This document shows positions 52,843 through 63,547 of a stretch of 64,000 nucleotides of DNA, one piece after another. The notes under the pieces were generated by a model that worked only from the letters and a program-made list of their open reading frames with translations, ran no database searches and was not told the origin of the DNA. The stretch's first letter is position 1, and each line of letters begins with the position of its first letter. Source of the stretch: Piezodorus guildinii (lineage: Eukaryota; Arthropoda; Insecta; Hemiptera; Pentatomidae); assembly GCA_023052935.1 (NCBI GenBank), contig CM041293.1, forward strand, positions 176,195,600 to 176,259,599. The letters run 5' to 3'. The position numbers and the translations under genes were made by a program.

Positions 52843-53695
52843 AATCTGGTGCGGGCAACACACGACTTTCAATTACCTTCGTTTTTAAAATCGATTAAAG
52901 AATTTCCAAGTACAGTAAGAGATAAAAATGAGTGAAACAATTAAAGAATTAATTAAATGGAAATTCTATAGAAACATGTGTCTCAATAAAAAATCTATTA
53001 TATTATTATATAAAATAATTAGTTAGTTTAATCAGCTTTTCATCACTCTCTATTAAATTTTAAAAACTTGTGTATAAGAGAATATTTTTTCTAAAATCTT
53101 TAGCTTTTAAACGATATATTATACATGTATATTACTGTTCATATGTTCGAAAACAGAAAATTGCATTTAAAAAATATTTGTTCAGTTTTCTCCTTTAGTT
53201 GTTTTTTAAATCCGCGCAACTTACATAAGTATCTGTTTTTCATCAGTGGTAACAAGATAATATAGTTATTTTTATAGAATCGACAAAATTAAAGGTACTT
53301 CAGAAAAAGTAAATTAAAAATATCGGCATTTAAGCCCTGTCAGACTATTTTAATCAGAATGAAAACTATATGATATTAAAGCCTATTGATTTTTACATCG
53401 ATATAGCGAGTTTAATCAAAATCGTCGGAACCGTTTTCGAGAAAATCGAGGTGCAAAATGCATGGTATTAAGTCGCTCTTCTGGTTAGCACATTTTGATG
53501 AAAAAGTCTTTGTAACATCTCGTCTATCTCGTCCTATGAAACTTTAGAAGTTACCACACACACAGACTTTTTTGTGGGACATGGTTATTTGGACTCAGGG
53601 GACCCTACAATGTGTATTTCCGTTGAAAACTGGAATTCGAAAATTTTCACGATCGCAATACTTTCCCTTACTATATACAGTAATTGAAAGTAAAA
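52843..53695 (-). mobile_element. HN1 element, full length
   Basis: The left end ATCTGGTGCGGGCAACACAC is the 3' stem-loop. The right end is CTTACTATATACAGTAATTG then AAAGTAAAA. The internal microsatellite is reduced to ACACACACAGAC. It abuts the outer end of an FB1 copy. Confidence 0.8.
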
Positions 53696-54960
53696 ACGCT
53701 GCAAATTATTAGACAATGGTTTATTATTTCCAAATAACCATATTGGGGTATAACTGTTTATAAGGCTGTTGATAGGCAATTAAGTAATATGAAAATCACT
53801 CAAATCATCATATCATAACACTACCACTGATTTCAAAACAAAATATCTAAGCTAGTTGTAAACCAAATTCAATGATTCTTTTTTTATTTAGTCCAAAATT
53901 TAATTCTTTATTAAATGGCACTAATAGAAAAACATTTTGGTATTTATTCATTTATTTATTAGAACAAACGAATTTTTAGCTCGACGTTAGCTCTCAAATT
54001 TTGAGCAGGGGTATTTTTTTTTTTTTTTTTTGTTCGATTACAAAGGTTGATTTAAATAAAATTTCCTGATTCCAGAAAACCTTACATTTTATCTTTATCA
54101 TCAATAATAACCGAGTTATCAGGGAATCACATCTCTAATAAGTTGTGGCCTGACCATATAAGATGATGCTTTTAAATTTTTTTTTTTTTTTTTCATCGCT
54201 TTGTCTTGTTCATGAAAATCTTTTCGATTTTTCTCTATCTTCAATAATAAACAATTTTTGGTCTAATTACATCTATTACAACCTGTTACTTGAGTATACA
54301 TATGATTTTTTTTTCTATTTTATTAATCGCGCTTTACTGATTCTAAAACTCTTTACACACTTTCTCTATCTTCAAGAATAACTGAGTTATAAGCGTATTT
54401 ATGTTAAAAATTTCAATCTTTGGTATATTTTCTTTTCATTTTTCTCTTTTATATAATTATTCGTAGTTTTTTGGTTAAAAAACAATCATTATTTATTTAT
54501 TTTTTATTGTTTATTGCGATTTACTGATTCTAAAACTTGATACGTACTTTTCTCTATCGTAAAAAATAACTGAGATATGAGCGTATTTATTTGTAAACAC
54601 ACTACTATTGTTTTGTTTTTTTATCTTCAAAAATAACTGAGTTGTTGAATAAAATCACATTTAATCGGCCGCCATTTTAAAACTAATCAGCTGATATCAA
54701 CGTCTTGGTGTTACGATCATCCTTGCATAGACTATTATTTTTGTGGAGAATTTAAAAAAAATTGGTCCATTGGTTTCGGACGGCAGACAAACGGATTTTT
54801 TTTTATTCGTTGTTCAGATTCTACGCATCTGCGAAACGTAAGCTTTTAAATTTTAAGGAAGGGTTATTTTTATTTATTTATTTTTTTGGTGGATTACAAA
54901 GGTTCATTATTGAAAATATTAAACCAAAAATACTTAATCAATAACAATATAATAAATTAC
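53693..54960 (+). mobile_element. FB1 copy, single arm with internal tandem sub-blocks
   Basis: It starts AACGCTGCAAATTATTAGAC, the same outer end as the arm ending at 14010. It contains 4-5 diverged sub-repeats of the pattern TTACTGATTCTAAAACT ... TTTCTCTATCTTCAA ... AATAACTGAGTTAT, and the CGGCCGCCATTTTAAAAC block near 54668. Non-coding. Many T runs. Confidence 0.6.
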
Positions 54961-55790
54961 GTAAAAAAACGTTTTTAATTTTTCTTTTTCTTATTTTCAC
55001 TTTAATTTCATAAAAATGTCTTTAAAATGAATTTAACTAGTGAGATACATTAAAGTAAAATGTTGTGCGCACCATATTTTTTTTTCTTACATAAAATTAT
55101 TTGTATTAATAATTTATTTATTTTAATTTATTTTATTATATATTTTTAATATATAATAATATTTAAAATAAATAATTTAAAATTTAATTAATCAATATAA
55201 AGTAAACGTGTATAACATGTTTGACTTTTTTTTTCTTTTCGCTCGAGTTAAATGGAATAAAGAGCAGAATACTAATTTTCTTCGTCCATTTCTCTCTTTA
55301 CTTATTTTCTTATTTGTCCATTTGTATGAACACTTTATTATTACTTTTTTCATTAATTTTAATTAGGTGGAATTGAGGCCACTCAGTTTGTAGTTCTTCC
55401 TCAAATAAAAAACAAAAATTATTAAAAAAGATTCGTGGAATTTTGTATATATTCTATTCTCAAAAGCTAATTAAGACATCGTTTATTACAAGATTTTATA
55501 ATTTGAATACGGTAGGGGTTCAATCTTTACATGTACTGAATCTGGGGTTTATAGAGAGGGTTGGAGAGGTGCAAGATTTTTTTTCTTTTTTTTTTCATTT
55601 CAACAATATTTCAAAGACTATTGAATAAAAAAAAATTCAGTAAATTAAATTTGTAAAATATTATTATAAAGACATGCAGTTTATTTTTATTTTACATATC
55701 ACAAAAATTGTGTAAAAACCTGTCTGAGCGCGATTTGTAAACAATTCTAGATTCTTTATGGATTCGAATGGTACAGGAAAAACAAACAAA
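54961..55790. other. No recognised gene, AT-rich
   Basis: An HN1-like 3' scrap (GTTGTGCGCACCATA) lies near 55059. Otherwise unassigned. Confidence 0.35.
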
Positions 55791-55794
55791 AAAA

Positions 55795-56305
55795 TAAACT
55801 TTATTAATAACCTTTATAATAATAATAGACTAACCGAACCCGAAGGTTCGATGTCAATACCACCGAAGTCTGCCTATACAGACTCGTCCGATGTTCACTG
55901 TTCAATCCCAAGCCCCCGATATTCAGCCTTAAAGCAATCCTCCCATCGGCGCTTCGGCCTGCCTTTCGGACGCCTACCAGTCAGTTCAGCGAGTACCAAC
56001 TTTCTTGGAATCCGTTCCTCACCGAGCCCAACAACTTTACTCGCCCATTTGAGTCTCCACGATGCTACCAACTCAATTATATTTACAGGGTACAAGCTCC
56101 GCAGCTCCGCGTTGTACAACCTTCTAAATTCCCCAGTGGCCTCATCTCTCTTCGGACCAAATATTTTACGCAGTACCTTATTTTCGAAAACCTTAAGCCG
56201 TTGTTCATCCTTCAAAGTAAGCGGCCACGTTTCACATCCGTAAAAAACCGCCGAAAGACTAATAGTTTTATAAATTCTAACCTTTAGACAGAAGCCGCGA
56301 GCTAA
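55795..56305 (-). pseudogene. RTE-like LINE (LG), C-terminal end
   Basis: The minus frame 55895-56215 holds MKDEQRLKVFENKVLRKIFG, PKRDEATGEFRRLYNAELRS, LYPVNIIELVASWRLKWASK and GRRPKGRPKRRWEDCFKAEY. This is the complete LG C terminus, with a Lys/Arg-rich GRP motif typical of RTE-like ORFs. The 3' end is CGAACCTTCGGGTTCGGTTA then an (ATTATT)n-like tail near 55800-55830. It is truncated at 56305 within KVRIYKT. The open 161-codon plus-strand frame over the same region is its shadow. Confidence 0.85.
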
Positions 56306-56877
56306 GTAATTTAATTTAAAACTATAAGTATAATATATTTTTTCTCTCTCTTCTGAAAATGTAAGACTTCTCTCTTGTTTATATACTATCCTTGCAAAAA
56401 TACTTCAAAGATTGTATGATTTCAAAGGATTGAAAGTTATTAATAAAGTATGATTTTTTTTTCCCTGTACCACTCGAGTATATGATAATTCCCTACCATT
56501 AAATCTCATGTATTTTCACCAACCTCTTCTCTCACTGTGTTGTGCGGCACTAATTTAAGAAAGGACCAAGCTTGGAGCGAGCACCTAATTACCGAAAAAA
56601 GAGCTCGTGAGAGTTACAATGTTTTGTATATCCCTCATTACCAAGTCACTCACCCGACTTCCTCCACCTCCTTAATATCAATTCCAACGACCCTATACTG
56701 CCACTACACTCCTCCGACCCCTTCAAACTCGATCCGATCGCGCTGGGTTCCGTGCCTTATCGCCGTCCTCCCTAATCCCATCGTGTATTCGATAATGGCG
56801 AGGTGCTTTCTGAGACCGCTTTTCTAAATAGCCGCCTCAAGATTCTATCAGATCCTTAGGCGAGGTTTTACCGGCGC
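56306..56877. other. Unassigned; GC-richer island 56560-56870
   Basis: A 96-codon plus frame (56537-56827; LRKDQAWSEHLITEKRARES, VPCLIAVLPNPIVYSIMARC) has no recognisable domain. Not repeated in the window. Confidence 0.3.
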
Positions 56878-57420
56878 ACAGTGGGCTAAATCACCAATTT
56901 AGGTGGACAAAAGTCAAGTCAAAAGTTTGGAATTTTCCAGTGCTTCACCTTTTTATTATTAGTTGGCAAGACCATTAATACTCATATTTCCCACGATACC
57001 GTGTTTACAAATAAATATTATTTGAATGAATCATTCCTGTTCACAGAAGTGCCTAATAACCAACAGTGCGATTATTTGTATTCGATGGTCATTTATTCTG
57101 TTTAAGGTTGCTTTTATTTAACAATAGACATTGCTGAGACAGGTAAGACATTATATTTCCAAACTCGTTATTGAATATAAATTGCAATCTCACCTGTAGA
57201 GTTGAATTAGCAATTTGTAAACGTACGCCCTTATTCAATAACAAAAACTATATAACCCCCAAGTTACCCCAAGGAATTGTTTGTAGGATTTATTTTACCA
57301 ATCCTTCTAGTCTTTAGATATTACAAAGATTTTTTGCGTTTTGGGTGATACGTCATTTTTTTCAGACACAACACTCCGAATCAAAAATTTTACAATCTAT
57401 AATTTCGAGAATTTCCTAAA
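56878..57420 (-). mobile_element. T1 TIR element, inverted copy
   Basis: It starts GGCGCACAGTGGGCTAAATC and runs CCAATTTAGGTGGACAAAAG, GGAATTTTCCAGTGCTTCAC, CCAAACTCGTTATTGAATAT and GACACAACACTCCGAATC. It is collinear (inverted) with 58480-60668. The far end is lost at the junction with LA. Confidence 0.7.
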
Positions 57421-57449
57421 TCATGCAAAATACATCTAAAACGTTCTAC

Positions 57450-57700
57450 GAAATCATCGAATTCTCAATCCTTTACCATCCAAAATCCTTCGTAAAATCC
57501 TCAACGCTCCTTATTTTGTCTCAAACAAACTCATTCATAAAGACCTTACTATTCCATATGTTACTGAATGAGCTACTGGAGAACTGCCAATGGGTAGTTT
57601 TTCTTCATGTCTTTTTCATGTATTTTATCTTGCTGCTTATTTACTAGATGTATTATCTTGTAAATTGTTAGTTGTAAATTTCAATAAATAATACCAAAAA
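57450..57700 (+). pseudogene. LA LINE 3' end with internal deletion
   Basis: TCCAAAATCCTTCGTAAAAT, CTCAACGCTCCTTATTTTGT, TTCATAAAGACC, then directly GAGCTACTGGAGAACTGCCA (3'UTR). The terminal basic coding region is deleted. The end is AATTTCAATAAATAATACC. Confidence 0.8.
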
Positions 57701-57864
57701 AATGATATTACTTATATTGTTGTGTTATATTATTATATTTTTAGTAATAACGGAGAGGTAGAGGCTGCTATATTTTATTGTGAGAGGCTATCACAGCAAG
57801 CAGGTGTGCCCTGGCCCGGGCAGTGATGGATGGTCTTCAAAAAATATTACATCTCCTATCTTCT

Positions 57865-57872
57865 CTCTCTCT

Positions 57873-57941
<69 letters not shown>
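57865..57941. repeat. (CT)n then (AT)n microsatellite
   Basis: About 15 bp of CT followed by about 58 bp of TA. Confidence 0.95.
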
Positions 57942-57943
<2 letters not shown>

Positions 57944-58879
57944 TTAGTTTTAAGTTAATATCTTGAATTAGAATTAGAACTTCTCCACGTTTTTCTTGTA
58001 GTTCTTTCTGTAGTATTTTTTTAAGTAATTATATTATGTTCATTACTAAGTTCATCAACAAATAAGGTTTCAAAAAAGTATTCCTTATTCTATTATATAT
58101 ATATAATGTTTATTTTTCAATAGATATGAATATTTGAGCAACCAATTTTCTGAAAAAAAAAAAGTATTGCGTCATACACAACCAGAATTTCCAGATTTGT
58201 GCTTTAGGGATAGGTCGTCAAAGGGTGCAATTTTGTTAGCCTTACGGCGCACAGTGGAAAATATGACCGATTTAGGTTGAAAAATCGTGAAAGTTGTCCA
58301 TATTAAACCTTTGGGGTCCCAGATTACGGAAATAAATAAGAAAAAATTATAAAAATTAATTCTTTTATTTGGCACGGCTGCCGAGCCCACAGTCACAATC
58401 TAAAACATCTTTACATTTTACGTTTGAAGTCCCAGACTACGGGAAAAATAATACAAAAAATCTAATTATGGCTTGGAGTTGCTGAAACCTGCTATCAGTA
58501 TTTTATATTATTCGGGAAACTCTTCAAATTATAGATTGTAAAAGTTTTGATTCGGAGTGTTGTGTCTGAAAAAAATTAGATATCACCCAAAACGCAAAAA
58601 TTCTTTGTAATATTTAAAGACTAGAAGGATTAATGAAACAAATCATTTATGTAACTTGGGGGTTATATAGCTTTTCGTTATTGATTAGGGGCTTATATTT
58701 ACAAATTGCTAAATAAATTCTACAGGTAGATTGCAATGTATATTCCATAACGAGTTTGGAAATATAATGCCTTACCTGTGTCAGCAAATGTCCATTGTTA
58801 AAAAAAAGCAAAAAGACTTTGCTGTAAATACACCTTGAACACAATAAATGGCCATCGAATAAAGATAATCCGATCATCA

Positions 58880-60011
58880 TCATCGATCCGGCGCTACAAC
58901 TCGGTGACGAGTCCTGGTCTTCTCCACCAGCCCTCTCCAGTTATTTCTATCCTGTGCAGCCGTCATCCAGTTCCTCACTCCCAGGATATCCCTTGCACCT
59001 GCTGTCACACCATCCGACCATCGAAGTTTCGGTCTTCCTCTTCTTCTGATGCAGTGGAGAGGTTCAGTCAAAATGGCCTAGGGATCTTCTCATCCTCCAT
59101 TCTAGTCACGTGACCGCAGTCTGACAAGCTTCAAGGTCATAACGACATCATTGTCCTTAAAACCTGTATAGAGTTCATTATTGGACCGCCTTCTCCAATG
59201 TCCATTGAGATGAACTCCTCCAAAAATTCGTCGAAGTATTTTTCTCTCAAAGACTTGTAGGTCCTGTTCAGTTCTTTTACTAATAGCCCATGTTTCTGAT
59301 CCATACAACAGGACTGGGCGAACCAACGTCTTATATAGATGGAGCTTAGGCGACCTGTCTAGGAGCCGGGAGGTGAACTCTCTTCGGAGGCCAATGTAGC
59401 ACCTGTTTGCCATCAAAATTCTTCTTTTAACCTCCACCTCTGGTGCATTATCTTGCGTTACAAGAGAACCCAGATAAGTGAACTGGGCCACTTTTTCAAT
59501 GTTAAAGGGGCCAACATTGATGGTTTCACCGGGTCGGGGTTCATTTCCTGTTGCCATGTACTTAGTTTTCCCCGTGTTTACCTCCAGTCCAAGCATTCTG
59601 GCAGCCTCCATTAGGGCCAAAAATCCTTCTTTGACAGACTGCAACGACCGTCTTATGTTGTCAACATCACCCGCGTAAGCTAATGGCTGGATCATATGAT
59701 TGTAAACGGTCCTATTTGTTTGGAGGCCAGCGTCCCTCACAGCTTTCTCAAGTGCCAAGTTGAACAATAGGCATGCTAACGCATCTCCTTGGCGGAGCCC
59801 TTTTCTTGAGGAGAACTCTTCCGTTCGATGCCCACCTACCTGCATTTTACACTTCTCATCCCTCATAGTCATCTTTACCAGCCGTATCAGTTTATCGGGG
59901 ATACTGAACCCTTCCAGGGCCTTATACAGTTTTTCACGATTAACGCTGTCATAAGCCGCCTTGAAATCGACAAAGAGATGGGGGGTTTTAATTTGGCGTT
60001 CATTTCCTCTC
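58880..60011 (-). pseudogene. LH reverse transcriptase, motif A to C terminus, dead active site
   Basis: The minus frame 59102-60037 encodes HLFVDFKAAYDSVNREKLYK (motif A Asp), GHRTEEFSSRKGLRQGDALA (motif B, RQGD), IQPLAYAGDVDNIRRSLQSV (motif C, YADD mutated to YAGD), EVNTGKTKYMATGN, FTYLGSLVTQDN, LHLYKTLVRPVLLYGSETWA and LQVFERKILRRIFGG. A small deletion near 59105 shifts the frame. The C-terminal segment (58880-59071) has CIRRRGRPKLRWSDGVTAGA and DRNNWRGLVEKTRTRH. The first ~10 residues of the long frame derive from the nested TIR element. The Asp-to-Gly change in the catalytic pair abolishes polymerase activity. Confidence 0.9.
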
Positions 60012-60417
60012 TCTAGAATTGAGACGTTGATTTCCAAAAGGTACTATATCCATTCAGAAGAATTTTACAGGAAGCGCGAAAATCTCTCATTACTATATTA
60101 TTAAACCACCTAATTTGATTCTTTTCGCATTAAAATCTAGAATTATTTCTTTACTATATTAATAAAACCATATTAAAGTTATGAAATGAAATGTTCTGTT
60201 ATGATTTGGAATAAAACTAAATGTGTAATATGTATCTTAAGAAATCAATAGCATTCCTAAATCACGTTAATAAAGGACATGAGTGTTCATTAGATACAAT
60301 CAAATTTAAGATTTAGATAAAACTAAATGAGGAGAATATTAAGATGTAAAAATATCCATTTCGTAAAAAATGTCCTTTAGTACCTTTTGGAAATCAACGT
60401 CTCAATTGTTCTTAGAG
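60012..60417. mobile_element. Small TIR element (MITE-like) inside LH
   Basis: TTGAGACGTTGATTTCCAAA then AGGTACTA near 60017-60046 is inverted at about 60384-60412 (CCTTTTGGAAATCAACGTCT). The ~340-bp interior is AT-rich and non-coding. A related end sits near 40880. Confidence 0.65.
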
Positions 60418-60668
60418 AGAAAAAAATCAGAGCTAAATCAGCCTCGGATATTGACAGTCACAAAGATAATCCCACTGCCGGTTAAGAGGCACTTGTGTGA
60501 ACAGGAATGATTCACTCATTTACTAATTATTTGTAAATACGGTCTGGTGGGAAATATTAGTATTAAGGGTCTTGCCAACTAATAATAAAAAGGTGAAGAA
60601 CTGGAAAATTCCAAACTTTTGACTTGACTTTTGTCCACCTAAATTGGTGATTTTGCTCTGTGTGCAAC

Positions 60669-61412
60669 GCTCGGACTTATTCCTTCCAGTACATAATTTA
60701 CATATAGCCTGAACACTGTTCGGGTCATCAATCTTGTATTTTAATTTTATTCTTGAAGAGCTTTGTTCTCAGGATAATAAAGACATTTTTCATTTCATTT
60801 CTTATTTAGCTCTTTTTAATAAATAGAAAAATATTAATTTTGTTTTCTAAAGCATTGTACGTGTACTAAGGAAAAATTATTATTAATTAAATAATTTAAT
60901 AATAATTAATAATAAATTATTATTAATTAAAACTTCTTGTTAAAGGACGCCTGTTAATTAGATGCCTGCACACGAGGCTCTGAGGGAAAGAATTGAGGGG
61001 ACGATATTGAATGGTATTATCCAGAGAGAAGAGGATAGAGAAGAAACGGAGGATTTTCGTCTTTTTTTTTTTTTTTTTTCCTTCCACGACCTACTTTATC
61101 CTGTATCCTGGAACGGCATCCTTTTCCTGAATCTTGTAGAGGGCTGACTATCAAGTAATGGGAGAGGGAGGGTTAGAGGAGGGCAGATCCTCCCCCTAAC
61201 AGACATTCTCCTCTCCAACCGTCTTCCTATATCTGTCTTTAAGGACTTCACTTCCAGGCATTTTGCTTATTTACTCAAGACGGCGAGATAAGGATAATAC
61301 TTCAGTTAATAAAAGCACAAATTTATTTTTGATAATTTTTTCAAAAATTAAATACAAAAAAATTTAACCATATGTCATCATTAAAACATTAATAAAAATG
61401 CGGTGCGCGCGC
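60669..61412. other. Unassigned; GC-richer island 60960-61270
   Basis: TTCTCAGGATAATAAAGACA at 60767 resembles LINE 3' ends (LE type). A 61-codon frame (60962-61147) crosses a T22 run and is not convincing. TTTTTATTAAT scraps border an HN1-like GGTGCGCGCGCG at 61402. Confidence 0.3.
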
Positions 61413-62327
61413 GGGTTGTTTCACATGAAATATCCGTTTTTATAGTTTCTGAAATACATAAAGGACTTTGCAGGTCTCTGTTGTTTTCTTCCGAATGTTT
61501 ACATATTTAAATTTAAACAGTTACTAATCCTCTACCTTTGTATTATAAACATTAGCTACCCAATCAATTACCCACTTTTTAGTATACCTCCAAATATGAA
61601 CATGGGAACACACGATTTTCGAGTAATATTTTTGTACGGGTTCAAACACTCCCATTCAGCAGCTGAGGCCGCTAGAAATATTTGCAAGGCGTTTGGGGGA
61701 GAGATTGTTAATGAATGGACCATTCGCCGTTGGTTAGCTAAGTTTTCAGCTGGGGATAACGACTTGGAAAACTTGCCCAGAGGAAGACCTCCGTCCGTAA
61801 TAGACAACTATGTCCTCAAACATACAGTAGAAAGAAACCCCTACCAAACAGTTGAAGGACTCTCAGCACAACTAAATGCAAGTGCATCTACCGTTTCCAG
61901 ACATTTAAAGTGTATTGGGAAAAGAAAAAAGCTCGATACATGGGTACCTTATGACAACGCTAGACCCCATGTTTCAAAACATACCGTACGAAAAAATTGA
62001 AAGAACTGGGCTACGAAGTTCTTCCGCACCCACCATATTCTCCCGACTTGTCTCCAACAGATTACCACCTGTTCAGGAATTTAGACAACTTCGTCAAAGA
62101 AAAACTTTTTGAAAATGACGATCAAGTGAAAAGTGCGTTTTCAGATTTTGTTTCACTTCAAAGCTCAGAGTTTTTCAGTTCGGAGATAAAAAAATTGGTG
62201 ACACGTTGGGAAAAATGTGTAGAAAAAGAAGGTAAATACATCGAATAAAGTTTTCTTGTTTTCATATCGTATTTTTAATAAAAATCCTTAAACCTTGAAA
62301 AAGGACACTTCATGTGACACATCCCAA
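61413..62327 (+). mobile_element. mariner (DD34D), internally deleted, second deletion type
   Basis: The right end (CATGTGACACATCCCAA) is followed by TA. The left end begins GGGTTGTTTCACATGAAATA but has lost the first two TIR bases and its TA. It is joined to an HN1 3' scrap (GGTGCGCGCGC). It is 915 bp long. Confidence 0.85.
61596..62248 (+). pseudogene. mariner transposase with central deletion retaining second and third Asp
   Basis: Frame 61596-62000 holds the HTH half (MNMGTHDFRVIFLYGFKHSH, SAAEAARNICKAFGGEIVNE, WTIRRWLAKFSAGDNDLENL, PRGRPP, ASASTVSRHLKCIGKRKKLD). It then joins WVPYDNARPHVSKHTV directly. The second catalytic Asp (DNARPH) is therefore kept. Two extra A residues at ~61991-61996 shift the frame. 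61997-62248 gives ELGYEVLPHPPYSPDLSP, TDYHLFRNLDNFVKEKLFEN and RWEKCVEKEGKYIE. The first Asp and the block after it are deleted. The junction differs from the 26 kb and 48 kb copies. Confidence 0.9.
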
Positions 62328-62598
62328 TACTTCATGAAATCAAGTTTTTACTTATCAAAAAAAAAATCTAGTGCACACGACTTTCACTTATCCCGGCTGT
62401 TAAAAAGTAGAAACCAATTTAAGTGAATTAACATAAAATGTTTGCTCAGTTTCGTTGGAACTATATATTAAGATTAAATAATAAAATATTAAATTATAAC
62501 GTATCAGAAATAAGTTTGTCCTTTTCTTCACTTTATAATACTTTTTATAAAGTATATAAGATAATTATATTGAGACTATATAGTCGATTGTAGAAACT

Positions 62599-62790
62599 AT
62601 TATAGGTGGAATAATCAGGAGTCAGTCTTTTTCCAAATATTTTAATTTTGCCGACGTTTCGGCTCAATCTTGTGAGCCATCATCAGGGAATTACTCAGCT
62701 ATGTCCAAGCATAAACTACAGTTGTGCCGAAACGTCGGCAAAATTAAAATATTTAGAAAAAGACTGACTCCTGATTATTCCACCTATAAT
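62599..62790. mobile_element. Palindromic element 3 (inverted Penelope-type arms)
   Basis: The 64-bp arms (62599-62662 and 62727-62790) are inverted copies with outer ends ATTATAGGTGGAATAATCAG and inner ends at CCGAAACGTCGGCAAAATTA. The ~64-bp loop carries a CTGATGATGGCTC strand on the minus strand. It is inserted in an HN1 copy. Confidence 0.75.
62650..62686 (-). ncRNA. Hammerhead ribozyme-like core
   Basis: The minus strand reads CTGATGA, T, GGCTC, loop ACAAGATT, GAGCC, GAAAC, GTCGGC. Both invariant hammerhead boxes (CUGAUGA and GAAA) flank a perfect 5-bp stem II. ACGU after GAA is self-complementary, as in hammerheads of Penelope-like elements that work as dimers. One extra U before stem II departs from the canonical fold, so activity is uncertain. 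Confidence 0.45.
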
Positions 62791-62980
62791 ATATAAGATA
62801 ATAATTTTGTCTAAAATCTTCAGCTTTTCAACAGTATATTGTACACGTAATTTTTTTTTTTTATGTTCAAAAACACAACAATCGCATTAAACCTTTTTTT
62901 CCTCTCTTTTCTCCTTTTGTTAGATATCGATTTAGTTGAACTTATATATTTATCCGTTTTTCAAATTTAAGGTATTAAAG

Positions 62981-63322
62981 TAATAAAATCATCCATAAAG
63001 ACCTAAATATCCCATTAGTTGAAGACTTGGCCCGTTACAGATATACCTCTTTTCATTCCAAACTCCCTGCCCACTCAAACCCGCTTATCCGTGACCTCTC
63101 CTCCATATCTATTCCCGACAACCCACCGAGGCGCCTTAAAAGAAGATGGCCAAGAGACCTTCTAACATAAGACATTGGAGTGCTACCAATGGGTAGTTTC
63201 TTCTCAGGACTATCATGTGTACTAATCATATATAAAGCCTATTTACTTGTTGTATTTATTTAATACAGTTGTAAATTTCTTTAAATAAATAAATAAAAAA
63301 AAAAAAAAAAAAAAAAAAAAAT
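62981..63322 (+). pseudogene. LA LINE 3' end, 10-bp TSD, young
   Basis: The TSD GGTATTAAAG lies at 62971-62980 and 63323-63332. It encodes IIHKDLNIPLVEDLARYRYT, SFHSKLPAHSNPLIRDLSSI and IPDNPPRRLKRRWPRDLLT with no frame damage, then the 3'UTR (GTGCTACCAATGGGTAGTTT, TTGTTGTATTTATTTAATAC) and a pure A tail. It is nearly identical (about 99% by eye) to the inverted copy at 63548-64000. Confidence 0.9.
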
Positions 63323-63547
63323 GGTATTAAAGGTTCTTCATTGGAAAAAAATTTTCATAACGGAATTTAAGCCCGTTAAGACTATTTCAATCAAAGTGAA
63401 ACCAATAAGATATTAAGGTCCATTAAATTTACATCGATATAGCGAATAATTCTGAAGAACTACAAATATCATCTTATTAAGATTGATACAAAATTAAAGC
63501 TAAACGAATTTGATAACCAACTTAGGAAGAAATGAGTAAACATATTT

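Larger units (their letters stand above)
58872..60461 (-). mobile_element. RTE-like LINE (LH) insertion, 11-bp TSD
   Basis: The TSD AAAGATAATCC lies at 58861-58871 and 60462-60472. The 3' end on the minus strand is a short (ATG)n-type tail (GATGATGATGATCG), as in RTE elements. The 5' side includes a ~400-bp small TIR element (60012-60417). Confidence 0.85.
58238..60668 (+). mobile_element. T1 TIR element, full span, split by LH
   Basis: The left end is GCGCACAGTGGAAAATATGA with GATTTAGGTTGA. The right end (60625-60668) is TCCACCTAAATTGGTGATTT then GCTCTGTGTGC, the degenerate inverse. Subtracting the LH insertion (58872-60461 plus one TSD) leaves about 830 bp without coding. Terminal CACAGTGG with ~30-bp imperfect TIRs indicates a DNA transposon. 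Superfamily undetermined (CMC/Chapaev-like ends are one option). Confidence 0.65.
62368..63450 (-). mobile_element. HN1 element interrupted by a palindrome and an LA copy
   Basis: The left end TCTAGTGCACACGACTTTCA, then TCAGCTTTTCAACAGTATAT, TTAGTTGAACTTATATATTT, GGAATTTAAGCCCGTTAAGA and TTTACATCGATATAGCGAA. The pieces are 62368-62598, 62791-62980 and 63323-63450. The 5' third is absent. Confidence 0.6.

Noticed and set aside
55758..56243. 161-codon plus-strand frame
   Set aside because: It is the antisense shadow of the LG C-terminal coding region, which has conserved residues on the minus strand.
56537..56827. 96-codon frame as a gene
   Set aside because: No domain, no conserved motif, and a length expected by chance in a GC-richer patch.
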